The notes: generated from the letters alone by a model not told the origin. A stretch of 64,000 nucleotides of DNA from Thalassococcus halodurans (GCF_900108225.1 NZ_FNUZ01000006.1:1-64000); one strand, 5' to 3'. Shown: positions 43,623-51,379, counted from the first letter of the stretch. A program made the numbers and translations.

Positions 43623-45994
43623 GAAAGCCTCCAGAAATCAGGGCGGTCGCGGTAATCGGCGCCGACAAGCGCTTCGCCCTTTTCCATGCCGCCAAGGATG
43701 GTGAGATTGGGTCCAAGCGCGCTCAGATCGGCATCGACGACGATCGAGCCCTGATCGTCGCGGATCAGCGCCAAGCGGCTGTTGCTGCCCGTGTTGAGAA
43801 GGACATCGAGCTCCTTCTCCGTGAGGTTCAGCATGGCGTAGTCCGCTGGCTGCGCGCGGATATTGGGGAGCAGGATCTGCGTCGGCACCGCCTCGATGAT
43901 GGTCTTGCCGGTCCGGGTGCGCTCGAGCTGGCTTGCGTATTGCGTCATCATCACCGCGACCGTGTTCTGTTTGCGCGCTGTCACCAGCCAGTTCGACAGC
44001 CGCTCGGCGAAATACGCGTTATCGAGGGCCTTCCAGGCCTCGTCGATCACGATGATGGTGGGGCGGCGGTCCTCGATTTCGCGCTCGACCCGGCGGAAGA
44101 GATAGGACAGGACCGCCATCCGTTCCTTGTCGGCCTCGCTGTCGAGAATGCCGGTCAGATCGAAGCCCACCACATCGCCCTTGAGCGAGAACGTGTCCTC
44201 GAGGCTCTGCCCGAAGATCCAGCCATAGCGGCCGTCCTCGGTCCATTCGAGCAGGCGCTGGTGCAGATCGCCGCCATCGTCGGTGGACACAAAAAGCGAT
44301 GCGAAATCCCGCCAGTTCCGCAGGGCCGGATTGGTGGCCTGGGCGTTCTGGCGCACGACCTCCTGGATGCGGTTGGTCTGTGCCGGGGTCAGGGGCTTGT
44401 CGGCGCGGTAAAGCAGTGTTGTGAGCCAGTCCGAGAGCCAGGCGGTGCCGCGCGCATCGGTCTCTGTCCAGAGCGGGTTGAGGCCCGTGGGCTGACCGGC
44501 GTTCAGAGACGCGTAGCGCCCGCCATTGGCGCGGACCGCCATCTCCATGCCAAGACGGTAATCGAAGACGAAGATCCGCGCCCCTGCGCGACGGACCTGG
44601 GTCATCAGGAAGGCCGAGAGCACCGATTTGCCCGACCCGGGCCGTCCCATGATCAGGGTATGCCCGCTGGTCGGTTCTTTGTCGGGCGCGCCCTGCTCGT
44701 GATAGGAAAACCGGTAGGCGCTCTGCTCCGGCGTGGGAAAATATGTGACGACCCGGCCCCAGGGGGTAAGTGCTGCAGGTTTGCCGAGCTGTGTCCGGTG
44801 GAAGGCCGCAAAATCCGCGAAGTTGCGGTTGGTGACGGCGCTGGCGCGGACGCGCTTGGGCTGGTTGCCGGGATGCTGGCTGAGGTAATGCGCCTTGGCC
44901 GCGACCCGCTCGCCGATCATCTTCACGCCTTCGGTTGCGGCGGCGTTCACGATCTCCGCGCTGAGGGTCTGCAGTTCTTCGAGCGTGTCGCAAAAGAGCG
45001 TCACGACCATGTGATGCTCGCCGAAGCTTTGGCGCTTGGCCTCGAGATCATCGGCGGCGATGTCGAGGGCTTCCAGGAGGGAGAGGGCCGCGTCCTGGCT
45101 CGCCTGCATCTGGCGCTTTTGCCGCTTGATGCGGCCCGCCATGAGGTTCGAATTGATCGGCGTAAAGGAGTGCGTCACGATCATGTCGACCGGCAGGTTC
45201 AGCATGTCGAACATGGTGCAGGAGGTGCCTTCCGAGTATTCTCCGATGGTGAAGCTCTTGCCGTAGCGGTGGCCCACGACGCCCTCGGAAAGCTCGAAAT
45301 GATCGCCGTGAAACGTCACGCGGGTATTGGCGACGTTGAAGGACAGAAATCCGTAGGTGTTGGCCGGGTAGAGCGGCAGCTCGGTGCCCGTGTTGAGCGC
45401 GCCCAAAAATCCCACCAACTCTCCCGATCCGGCTGACAGCAGGCGCGGCTTGAGCTCGGTAAGCCCCGAGAGGAAGACGTTCACGGCCTCACCGAGGCGC
45501 TGCAGGCGTTTGCGGGTTTCCTCTCTCAGGCGGTCCGGTGCGCTGCGGCTGAGGAACGGCAGGAGGCTTTTCGGGGGTGGGCGGTGAATGACGGTGAGCG
45601 TCAGCGTCTTGTCGCGGAGCCCACTGGTCTCGAGTTTCGCGCGCCAGCGCCGGTCCACCTCGCCTGCGAAGCTGTCCTCACGGATGGGGTCGAGATCAGG
45701 TTTGATGGCCTTGGAGACCTTGTGGACGTAATAGCTGAATTCCGGCCCAAGCTGCGCGACGATGCGGGCAAAAAGCGCCGTCACCTTGTTGAGATAGGCA
45801 TCGTCCGTCGTGTAGCTGTTGATCCCCTCGAGCCGAATGCACCGGAAGAGCTCGTTGACCCGGGTGCGCACCGTCTGGTCGTCGACGAGGCTCACATAGG
45901 GCAGCATATGCGCGAGGCGGGTCTCGCGCGCATACCACTCCGGCGTCATCGTGCGGGGATCGATCGCTGCATCAGGGGCGTCATCACGGGGCAT
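43619..45994 (-). CDS. virB4: VirB4-type T4SS ATPase
   Basis: A 791-residue ATPase of the CagE/TrbE/VirB4 family. The N-terminal domain includes a conserved LETSGLRDKTLTLTVIHRPP region; the C-terminal ATPase has Walker A MGRPGSGKSVLSAFL near residue 450 and Walker B TIIVIDEAWKAL near 640, with MMTQYASQLERTRTGKTI after it. It energises pilus subunit handling and substrate transfer. ATG 45994 is preferred over ATG 46009 because GGGGA lies five bases before it. The start overlaps the virB3 end and its stop overlaps the VirB7-like start. Confidence 0.94.
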   Translation of the reverse strand: MPRDDAPDAAIDPRTMTPEWYARETRLAHMLPYVSLVDDQTVRTRVNELFRCIRLEGINSYTTDDAYLNKVTALFARIVAQLGPEFSYYVHKVSKAIKPDLDPIREDSFAGEVDRRWRAKLETSGLRDKTLTLTVIHRPPPKSLLPFLSRSAPDRLREETRKRLQRLGEAVNVFLSGLTELKPRLLSAGSGELVGFLGALNTGTELPLYPANTYGFLSFNVANTRVTFHGDHFELSEGVVGHRYGKSFTIGEYSEGTSCTMFDMLNLPVDMIVTHSFTPINSNLMAGRIKRQKRQMQASQDAALSLLEALDIAADDLEAKRQSFGEHHMVVTLFCDTLEELQTLSAEIVNAAATEGVKMIGERVAAKAHYLSQHPGNQPKRVRASAVTNRNFADFAAFHRTQLGKPAALTPWGRVVTYFPTPEQSAYRFSYHEQGAPDKEPTSGHTLIMGRPGSGKSVLSAFLMTQVRRAGARIFVFDYRLGMEMAVRANGGRYASLNAGQPTGLNPLWTETDARGTAWLSDWLTTLLYRADKPLTPAQTNRIQEVVRQNAQATNPALRNWRDFASLFVSTDDGGDLHQRLLEWTEDGRYGWIFGQSLEDTFSLKGDVVGFDLTGILDSEADKERMAVLSYLFRRVEREIEDRRPTIIVIDEAWKALDNAYFAERLSNWLVTARKQNTVAVMMTQYASQLERTRTGKTIIEAVPTQILLPNIRAQPADYAMLNLTEKELDVLLNTGSNSRLALIRDDQGSIVVDADLSALGPNLTILGGMEKGEALVGADYRDRPDFWRLS

Positions 45995-46262
45995 AGCTGT
46001 CCCCGCCATGGATGCTGCGGTTGCGCGTGGGCGGTGTCTCCTGCAGGGCCGTCATCATCACATCTATGAAGCGCGGGTCCCAATCTGCGGCCTTCCAAAG
46101 CACCGGATAGAGCAAGGCGGCGAAACCCAGCACCGCGATGTGCTGGACCCAGACGAACAGGAGCACCGATCCGAAGAGCCAGACCATCGCGTACATGATG
46201 GGCAGGCCCAGAAGCTTCGGCGGGCGCACGAGCCCAAGAAAGAGAGGCGAGCGCTCAGCCAC
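45984..46262 (-). CDS. virB3: VirB3-type T4SS inner-membrane protein
   Basis: A 92-residue protein starting at GTG 46262 inside the end of virB2 (AERSPLFLGLVRPPKLLGLP). Two hydrophobic segments follow (IMYAMVWLFGSVLLFVW and HIAVLGFAALLYPVLW), the normal VirB3 topology, then a short cytoplasmic tail ending in WDPRFIDVMMTALQ. The overlap with virB2 and virB4 on either side supports this start over longer Pro-rich extensions. VirB3 works with VirB4 at the inner membrane. Confidence 0.87.
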   Translation of the reverse strand: MAERSPLFLGLVRPPKLLGLPIMYAMVWLFGSVLLFVWVQHIAVLGFAALLYPVLWKAADWDPRFIDVMMTALQETPPTRNRSIHGGDSYAP

Positions 46263-46548
46263 CGGCAAAGACCGCGGCAACGATGGTGGGGGCGGCGGCA
46301 ACACCGGCGATGCCGACCAGGACCCAAAGCGCTTGGCGCAGGTCGATGATGTTGAAGAACCAGCTCAAGAAAACGCCGAGGACCGCGAGTGTGGCGATGA
46401 CCACACCAAGAGGTCCGGTCAGCGCATCGACAATGCCCTGCAGCAAGCTCTGGATCGGGGAGAGATCGATGCTCTGTGCAAGGGCGGGCTCGGCAATCAG
46501 CAGGAATAGCGCCAGCGAGGCGACAAAGAGGTTTGAAATCTGTTTCAT
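46255..46548 (-). CDS. virB2: VirB2/TrbC-type conjugative pilin
   Basis: A 97-residue prepilin with a signal peptide ending EPALAQS near residue 25. The mature part of about 72 residues has two hydrophobic segments (VVIATLAVLGVFLSWFF and ALWVLVGIAGVAAAPTIVAA) around a short polar turn IIDLRQ, the typical TrbC/VirB2 pilin hairpin. It sits between the VirB1-like gene (four-base overlap) and virB3. Confidence 0.9.
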   Translation of the reverse strand: MKQISNLFVASLALFLLIAEPALAQSIDLSPIQSLLQGIVDALTGPLGVVIATLAVLGVFLSWFFNIIDLRQALWVLVGIAGVAAAPTIVAAVFAGG

Positions 46549-47294
46549 GAATTTGATCCTTCCAATCGGGCCACGACGGCCATGACGCGGGCCACGTGGT
46601 TCTGGGTTTCTCGGTAGGGGGGGACGCCGCCATACTGGCGGACCGCATCGGGTCCGGCGTTGTAGGCAGCCAGCGCCAGGTGCGGATCGCCGAACATCTC
46701 CAGCATCATCGCGAGGTAGCGGGCGGAGCCGTCGAGGTTCTGCAGCGGATCACGCGGGTCGACGCCCAGATCACGCGCCGTCGCAGGCATCAATTGACCA
46801 AGGCCAATAGCACCTGCATTTGAAATCGCATCCTGCCGGTAGGCGCTCTCAACCTCGATATTGGCCCGAAAGAGAGCCAGCCAATCCGTCACGGAAAGCC
46901 CCGCGCGACGCAGGCCGGGATGGCCGGCATAGCGCAAGGCCGTGGTCTGAATCCCGGAGAGGACATCGGCGCGGGGCAGGGGAGTCAGGCGGGCAAGGGC
47001 CGCAACTTGGACGCCCTCTTGCTCGGCCTCTACCTCGCCGAAGATCGCGATCCCATCGGAGGCCGAACCCTGACCAATCCCGTCATTGTAGTTTCGGGCA
47101 AAGCTGCTTTGGGAGCGGGACGGGGTCAGGGAGCCGTCGCTCTCCATGACCAGGACCATTTGCGCTGAAGCTGGCGCTGTGACCAGCCAGAGACAGACGA
47201 GGCTAGCTGCCAGTGCCCTTTTCTGATGGGGCTTTGTCTGGCGGGGCGAGTTTGTGCGTACGGCTTGTCCCCGCCTCAAGCGGCAGGTCGACAT
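46545..47294 (-). CDS. virB1: VirB1-like lytic transglycosylase
   Basis: A protein of about 249 residues with an SLT domain in its C-terminal two thirds: catalytic Glu in RANIEVESAYRQDAI, AIGLGQLMPATARDLGVDP and LALAAYNAGPDAVRQYGGVP. A hydrophobic signal ALAASLVCLWLVTAPASAQ precedes it. The start is uncertain because the gene overlaps the preceding one by about 90 bases; ATG 47294 or TTG 47279 both give a long charged n-region before the signal. It opens peptidoglycan for channel assembly. The preceding gene is in another frame and ends within this gene. Confidence 0.83.
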   Translation of the reverse strand: MSTCRLRRGQAVRTNSPRQTKPHQKRALAASLVCLWLVTAPASAQMVLVMESDGSLTPSRSQSSFARNYNDGIGQGSASDGIAIFGEVEAEQEGVQVAALARLTPLPRADVLSGIQTTALRYAGHPGLRRAGLSVTDWLALFRANIEVESAYRQDAISNAGAIGLGQLMPATARDLGVDPRDPLQNLDGSARYLAMMLEMFGDPHLALAAYNAGPDAVRQYGGVPPYRETQNHVARVMAVVARLEGSNS

Positions 47295-47583
47295 GCGCAA
47301 AACCAAGGCCAATGAAGAAAGACACCACGCCAGAGATCGTCTTGAACTCGCGGATCTTGATGTCGTTATAGGTCGTCCGAGTACGGGCCGTGACCAGCAG
47401 CTTCTCCACGCCTTCGTTGGAGACCACACGCATGATCCAGACCCCGTAATAGCTGGGGCCTTTCTTGTGTGCCGATTCTTGGCACAGGATTTCTGCGCTA
47501 TAGCCGCTTTCCACGAGTTCGCGGAAACGTGCTTCCGTAACCACATTTGGTGCTTCGATGTCCCAGTTCATGGCCCGGCTCAC
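47203..47583 (-). CDS. First gene of the T4SS operon, small protein of unknown function
   Basis: A 126-residue protein. GTG 47583 is taken as the start because GGAG lies five bases upstream; ATG 47571 is the alternative. It has no signal peptide, one cysteine (AEILCQESAHKKG), and a hydrophobic C-terminal stretch (ISGVVSFFIGLGFAHVDL). The block YYGVWIMRVVSNEGVEKLLV looks like a structured core. It leads the operon and is divergent from a small exported protein, with an AT-rich palindrome in the 156-base gap. Regulatory or accessory function unknown. Confidence 0.6.
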   Translation of the reverse strand: MSRAMNWDIEAPNVVTEARFRELVESGYSAEILCQESAHKKGPSYYGVWIMRVVSNEGVEKLLVTARTRTTYNDIKIREFKTISGVVSFFIGLGFAHVDLPLEAGTSRTHKLAPPDKAPSEKGTGS

Positions 47584-47635
47584 GCTTTCTCCAATGGCGC
47601 GACCCTAGGCATTCCCACTTGAAGCCCAGAGTTAC

Positions 47636-47649
47636 GATAGTATATTATC
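47636..47649. promoter_or_regulatory. AT-rich near-palindrome in the T4SS divergent promoter region
   Basis: GATAGTATATTATC, self-complementary except at two positions, lies 53 bases before the T4SS operon and 91 bases before the divergent small exported protein. The identical 14 bases occur inverted at 54761-54774, and an 11/14 match precedes mobC. Its TATACT on the minus strand could also be a -10 box, so it may be operator and promoter at once. Confidence 0.5.
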
Positions 47650-47739
47650 AACCGCAAGATGTAATATCATGCTTTGGCTGTAGTTTGGTCACGCAAACAC
47701 TAGTCTCGGCCAGTGTCCGCGATCAAGGAGATAACAGGT

Positions 47740-48033
47740 TTGAGAAACCCGAGGTTGATATGCCTGCTCCCATTGCAAGCTCTGGCCCTTCTGATCTGCG
47801 TTCCCGGGCCGGTTTTGGCGGAATCCTGCTTCGCCCCGCCCCGCCCCTTCCTGCCAAGTGATTCGCAGGCCGCGCGGGACTATGCGGCTATCATCCGCGG
47901 CGATTTCGAAAATTACATCCAGGATATCCAGAGCTACTTCCGTTGCCTCGACAGCGAACGCGCCCGCGCTTTCGAAGAAGCGCGCGAAGTCAGCGAGGAC
48001 TATGGCCGGTTCCTGCAATTGGTAGGGGATTGA
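47740..48033 (+). CDS. Small exported protein divergent from the T4SS operon
   Basis: A 97-residue protein from TTG 47740, with AAGGAG about nine bases upstream (a longer frame from GTG 47713 would include that site inside the gene). The N-terminus is a signal peptide (RLICLLPLQALALLICVPG, cut after VLAES). The mature part is short, with two cysteines (AESCFAPPRP and YFRCLDSERAR) and a helical acidic end. It shares its promoter region and AT-rich palindrome with the T4SS operon, which suggests an accessory transfer function. Not recognised as a known family. Confidence 0.6.
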   Translation: MRNPRLICLLPLQALALLICVPGPVLAESCFAPPRPFLPSDSQAARDYAAIIRGDFENYIQDIQSYFRCLDSERARAFEEAREVSEDYGRFLQLVGD

Positions 48034-48097
48034 TGGGCAACCTCGGGAGCATCAGACTTGCAGCCCATGGAAACCAGACGCCGATAACACCCTCATA

Positions 48098-48114
48098 TAT
48101 CTACTTTTTAGATA
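48098..48114. promoter_or_regulatory. Inverted repeat upstream of the XRE gene
   Basis: TATCTA-CTTTT-TAGATA, a perfect 6-bp inverted repeat 43 bases before the XRE start. A plausible autoregulatory operator for that small HTH protein. Confidence 0.45.
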
Positions 48115-48157
48115 ACAGATTTCATCCGCTAGCGACGTCACAAAAGGTATGTGACGC

Positions 48158-48415
48158 GTGGCAAAGACAATCAGAACAAATGGCCAGTTGGCGCTCGTCC
48201 GTGCGTTGGTTGATGCACGTCAGAATGCGGGTCTCAGCCAGCAGCAGTTGGCGGCGAAGCTCAAACGCCACCAGTCGTTTGTGGCACGTCTCGAAAGTGG
48301 CGAGCGTCGTATCGACGTCGTGGAGTTTACAGTTCTGGCGAGGGTCATTGGTTTTGACAAAGATGAAGTCCTGTCGATTGTCGAAGCCGCCACGGAGCCC
48401 GACCACAGGATTTGA
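48158..48415 (+). CDS. XRE-family (Cro/C1-type) transcriptional regulator
   Basis: An 85-residue single-domain HTH protein: RALVDARQNAGLSQQQLAAK and KRHQSFVARLESGERRIDVV give the full HTH_3 five-helix pattern, with a short tail and no second domain. The start is GTG 48158. No partner toxin or HipA-like gene follows. With an inverted repeat upstream and a place between T4SS and cargo, it could regulate itself or the nearby transfer promoters carrying the AT-rich palindrome; the latter is speculation. Confidence 0.82.
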   Translation: MAKTIRTNGQLALVRALVDARQNAGLSQQQLAAKLKRHQSFVARLESGERRIDVVEFTVLARVIGFDKDEVLSIVEAATEPDHRI

Positions 48416-48584
48416 AGCCAATGAATTGTTGAGAACGCGGGAACCCATTTTCTCGGTCTGATGATCATTCCCTCATCGAGGACCAGGTAGCCAAAATCAA
48501 CGAAGTCCGGCGCGCGGTCGTAGTGAACGCTCTGCAACCTCACACCGCAGTTTGCAGCGCCACAGTGCAGGAAGTTAGTAAACA

Positions 48585-48812
48585 GTGAACGATGATAGGG
48601 GTGAGGGCGTCGCGATCGCCAATCTGATCGGGACCGATGGGTGCAGTGTTGTTGGTTGGGTTTATCGCTGGAGTACAGGCTCACATGCGGTGATGTGGGA
48701 CGTCCAAGGGCCCCAGCCGGTATCGGAAACCCGGCCGGATATAAGTGACGAACAGAAGCAAGAAATCGACTTCGATGCGCTCACGCGGATTCGAAAAAGT
48801 GACAGTGGATAG
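48585..48812 (+). CDS. Possible small hypothetical protein
   Basis: A 75-residue frame starting MNDDRGEGVAIANLIGTDG with a plausible core (CSVVGWVYRWSTGSHAVMW) and an acidic C-terminus. It has no recognised family, no clear ribosome binding site, and only position in its favour, in a stretch otherwise empty. Flanking sequence (48416-48584 and 48813-49019) shows no supported gene. Confidence 0.35.
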   Translation: MNDDRGEGVAIANLIGTDGCSVVGWVYRWSTGSHAVMWDVQGPQPVSETRPDISDEQKQEIDFDALTRIRKSDSG

Positions 48813-49019
48813 GATTCTCACGCAGCCGCCAGTTCATATTGATGGAAAGGGTCTGCGAGCGTACCGGTCATTTGAGCTGATGGCAGCGAAGGTCTCGAAG
48901 GAGCCCAGAGTGAGCGATGCTGCGCGCTCCACCAATGTCAGTTTTGGTGGTGATCGGCGAAATTGTGTATTTTTGGAAGCACCGCCAAAAGCTCTACAAA
49001 GTGTTCGCGGTGCGCGGTA

Positions 49020-49379
49020 TCACGGGAACCCCGCACGCATGTATGCGATGATTTTCCAGATTTCTTCTTCAGTCAGCGCTTCCCTGAAGGCTGGCATTTC
49101 TGTTCCGAAGCGCTGACCGCCCTCAGAAATTGCCCAGAGCAGATACTCGTCTCCCGACATCGGCATCTGAACAAACCATCTAAGGAGAGCCGGAGAAGGC
49201 ACGAGAGACCGACCGGCCTCACCATCCCCGAGACCCTCGGCTCCATGACAACTTGCGCAGTTCGCTGTGTATAGCGTCTGGCCTTCCGCGATAACTTCAG
49301 GCGTCGCGCGAATAGTGCTCCGAGCGCCCCGATGAGCTGCGGGCACGCACTCGTTCATGTAAGTCCAATGTCGTTGCAT
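49020..49379 (-). CDS. Cytochrome c domain, surviving 3' part of a broken gene
   Basis: A 119-residue class I cytochrome c: heme-binding CASCHGAEGLGDG near residue 42 and axial Met in GTEMPAFREALTEEEIW near 95, ending IIAYMRAGFP. The frame from ATG 49379 has no signal peptide, so the product could not reach the periplasm to receive heme. Upstream, in the same frame and separated only by a TAG at 49383-49385, lies a His/Met/Gly-rich segment, and beyond that, one base out of frame, a signal peptide. Together they look like one ancestral exported cytochrome, broken twice. Translation from 49379 is therefore doubtful. Confidence 0.75.
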   Translation of the reverse strand: MQRHWTYMNECVPAAHRGARSTIRATPEVIAEGQTLYTANCASCHGAEGLGDGEAGRSLVPSPALLRWFVQMPMSGDEYLLWAISEGGQRFGTEMPAFREALTEEEIWKIIAYMRAGFP

Positions 49380-49382
49380 GCG

Positions 49383-49566
49383 CTATTGCTGGCCCGGACC
49401 CATGTTGCCGTGTCCCCAGCCAGGCATGCGTTCAGACCACATGTGGTTCGGTCCCATTGGCCCGTGACCCCACCTAATCGCCTCGCTGCTGCTGTGCGAA
49501 GGCTACAGTAGCAGAGATCATACACACCGCAACCTTACCAAAATAGCGTGATTTATGCTGCTTCAT
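49383..49566 (-). pseudogene. Signal peptide and His/Met-rich linker of the broken cytochrome gene
   Basis: AAGGAGAAGACT precedes ATG 49566, which encodes a good signal peptide (KSRYFGKVAVCMISATVAFA) and then reaches a TAG after QQQRGD. Shifted by one base, the sequence continues as RWGHGPMGPNHMWSERMPGW and then GHGNMGPGQQ, stopping at TAG 49383-49385, directly in frame with the cytochrome domain that begins two codons later. The Met/His/Gly-rich linker suits copper binding. One frameshift and one nonsense change are needed to rebuild a single reading frame of about 180 residues. Confidence 0.65.
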
Positions 49567-49604
49567 AGTCTTCTCCTTATGGTTTCCGATCAATGAAATT
49601 GCCG

Positions 49605-50072
49605 TCAGGCTGCTTCGTAACTCGTGAACACTTCGGTGTTACCGTCGCGCCGGATCAGAAATACATCGTAGGCTTCACGCTGATCTTCTGGCCCCATTCC
49701 GTGTGATCCATAGGGCATGCCGGGAACGGCGAGACCGACTGCGTCTCGGCGTTCGTCCAGAAGGCGACGAATGTCTGCTGCGGGCACATGGCCCTCGATC
49801 ATATAGCCTTCGATCTCGCCTGTGTGGCACGATATCATCTCTTGGGGGATGCCATTGTCCAACTTGTGTCGGACCAGCAGTGTTCCAAAGCTGCGCTCCT
49901 CGGTCACACGGAAGCCTTCAGCCCGAAGAATATCAGCCCAAACCCGGCAACAGCTGCAATTCGGGTCCTTAAGAACGTGGATCGACGGAGCTCCCTGCGC
50001 AATCGCGGCGAAGGGTGCAATGCTGGTAAGACCTACAGCGGCTATAATAATTTGACGGCGCGTTACATCAAT
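49605..50072 (-). CDS. DUF411 metal-binding protein with apparent ATT start
   Basis: A 155-residue protein if started at ATT 50070-50072. It then has a signal-like N-terminus (VTRRQIIIAAVGLTSIAP, twin-arginine-like), the CSCC cluster at Cys39, Cys41, Cys42 (KDPNCSCCRVWADIL), a Cys-His pair in EMISCHTGEIEGYMIEGHV, and GLAVPGMPYGSHGM near the end, all typical of DUF411 proteins linked to copper resistance. No ATG, GTG or TTG exists in this frame between the upstream stop and the CSCC cluster; AAGGA lies eight bases before the ATT. Either ATT is used, or a start codon was lost and only a truncated product from GTG 49907 is made. Confidence 0.72.
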   Translation of the reverse strand: MDVTRRQIIIAAVGLTSIAPFAAIAQGAPSIHVLKDPNCSCCRVWADILRAEGFRVTEERSFGTLLVRHKLDNGIPQEMISCHTGEIEGYMIEGHVPAADIRRLLDERRDAVGLAVPGMPYGSHGMGPEDQREAYDVFLIRRDGNTEVFTSYEAA

Positions 50073-50123
50073 ATCAGTCGTCCTTTAGCTCTGTCCTAGT
50101 CTATTTCATCGCTTAGTGGCTGC

Positions 50124-50480
50124 TTATCTCCCGCGATAGTTGTCGCAGGCCTCAACGCCCCCTGCGACCACATCGAGAAGTGCGTCCACATCGCTCAACA
50201 GCGTTGCGATACGTGCGCTACTGATACGGTAGCGGATGAAGCGCCCATCTCGGTCGCTGTTAACTAGCCCGCACTCCAACAAGCATCGCAAGTGGTTGGA
50301 TACGTTTGGTTGTGATAGTCCCGTACGCTCGACGAGTTCGTGAACAACCAGCGGCTCCCCGCACAGCGCGCCGAGAATAGACAAGCGGCTTGGGTCGGCA
50401 AAGCCGCGAAATAGTTTTGCGCGTTGTTCAATGGTACCGACCTTGCGGTCCACAACGATCTGCGTCATATCATTGCTCAC
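50124..50480 (-). CDS. ArsR/SmtB-family metal sensor, CmtR-like
   Basis: A 118-residue winged-helix repressor. FRGFADPSRLSILGALCGEP and GLSQPNVSNHLRCLLECGLV give the ArsR fold. Cys66 and Cys70 in the recognition-helix region, plus Cys112 near the end (VEACDNYRGR), have the same spacing as the Cys57, Cys61, Cys102 set that binds Cd and Pb in mycobacterial CmtR. It is divergent from the HMA-CDF transporter gene with 44 bases between, so it should repress that promoter until metal binds. Confidence 0.85.
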   Translation of the reverse strand: MSNDMTQIVVDRKVGTIEQRAKLFRGFADPSRLSILGALCGEPLVVHELVERTGLSQPNVSNHLRCLLECGLVNSDRDGRFIRYRISSARIATLLSDVDALLDVVAGGVEACDNYRGR

Positions 50481-50524
50481 TGATATATTATCCTTTGATC
50501 CACTTTAGCAGGAGAACTGCGATC

Positions 50525-51379
50525 ATGGCCAACGCTGATAGCACCGGTTCGGCGGCAGATATCCCATCCTTCCGTTACCGCGTTTCCGGTATGGATTGCG
50601 CCAAGGATGCCGCCCAGATCGAGCGGGCGGCGCAATCTGCAGGTATCGCGCCTGACGCCGTGAAAGTGTCTACTGCAACGCACATAATGACTTTGACAGC
50701 TCCCGAAGCGCGCTTGCCGGAAATTGAAAAAGCCGTCGAGACAACAGGGTATGGGTTTGACCGCATCGAGAGCGACGAAGATATTCAGCAAGGTGCGGCC
50801 CATCAGGACCCTGGCTATCGCCGCGCGCTCTGGATCGTTGTGATCCTGAATGTTGGTTATGGCGTTCTTGAAATGATCGGCGGGTTCATTGCCGGGTCAC
50901 AGGCCGTGAAGGCCGACGCGTTGGATTTCATCGGCGACGGCGCAATCACCTTCCTCGGCCTGTTGGCCATCGGCTGGAGCCTCGCTTGGCGAGCGCGGTC
51001 GGCTCTGATCCAGGGCATCTTCCTCGGCCTGCTTGGTCTTGGAGTCTTTGGCACGACCATCATAAGGGCATTCGAGCCGACAACCCCAGACGCCACTTTG
51101 ATGGGGATTCTGGGCCTGATTGCTCTTGTGATAAATGTCATCTCCGTGCTGCCGTTGCTGCGGTACCGCAAGGGCGACGCGAACATGCGCGCTGTCTGGC
51201 TGTTCTCGCGCAACGACGCCATCGGCAACGCCGCAGTCGTTATCGCCGCCGGGCTGGTGGTTTGGCTAGGCAGCGCATGGCCCGATCTCATCGTAGCCTT
51301 CGGGATCGCCGGACTGTTCCTGCACTCGTCATGGGCGATCATCCGCGACGCGCGGGCCGATCTGAAGGCGGTGGCATGA
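50525..51379 (+). CDS. CDF-type cation exporter with N-terminal HMA-like domain
   Basis: A 284-residue protein. Residues 15-80 form an HMA-like ferredoxin domain (RYRVSGMDCAKDAAQIERAA) with a single Cys25 where a CxxC pair is usual (MDCAKD). The rest is a cation diffusion facilitator-like membrane domain with six segments and the metal motifs KADALDFIGDGAI and SRNDAIGNAAV (Asp and Asn/Asp pairs). It probably exports a divalent metal such as Zn, Cd or Pb. GGAG precedes ATG 50525. Its stop overlaps lspA by four bases, and the divergent CmtR-like gene supplies regulation. Confidence 0.85.
   Translation: MANADSTGSAADIPSFRYRVSGMDCAKDAAQIERAAQSAGIAPDAVKVSTATHIMTLTAPEARLPEIEKAVETTGYGFDRIESDEDIQQGAAHQDPGYRRALWIVVILNVGYGVLEMIGGFIAGSQAVKADALDFIGDGAITFLGLLAIGWSLAWRARSALIQGIFLGLLGLGVFGTTIIRAFEPTTPDATLMGILGLIALVINVISVLPLLRYRKGDANMRAVWLFSRNDAIGNAAVVIAAGLVVWLGSAWPDLIVAFGIAGLFLHSSWAIIRDARADLKAVA

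Noticed and set aside
43940-45436. A 498-codon plus-strand frame opposite virB4
   Set aside because: Antisense shadow produced by high GC at third positions of virB4; composition unlike a real protein.
48220-48684. A 154-codon minus-strand frame opposite the XRE gene
   Set aside because: The XRE gene on the plus strand is clear, and this frame has no recognised family, although 48450-48590 reads somewhat protein-like.
48745-49116. A 123-codon plus-strand frame overlapping the cytochrome region
   Set aside because: Overlaps the cytochrome domain on the other strand and has no domain of its own.
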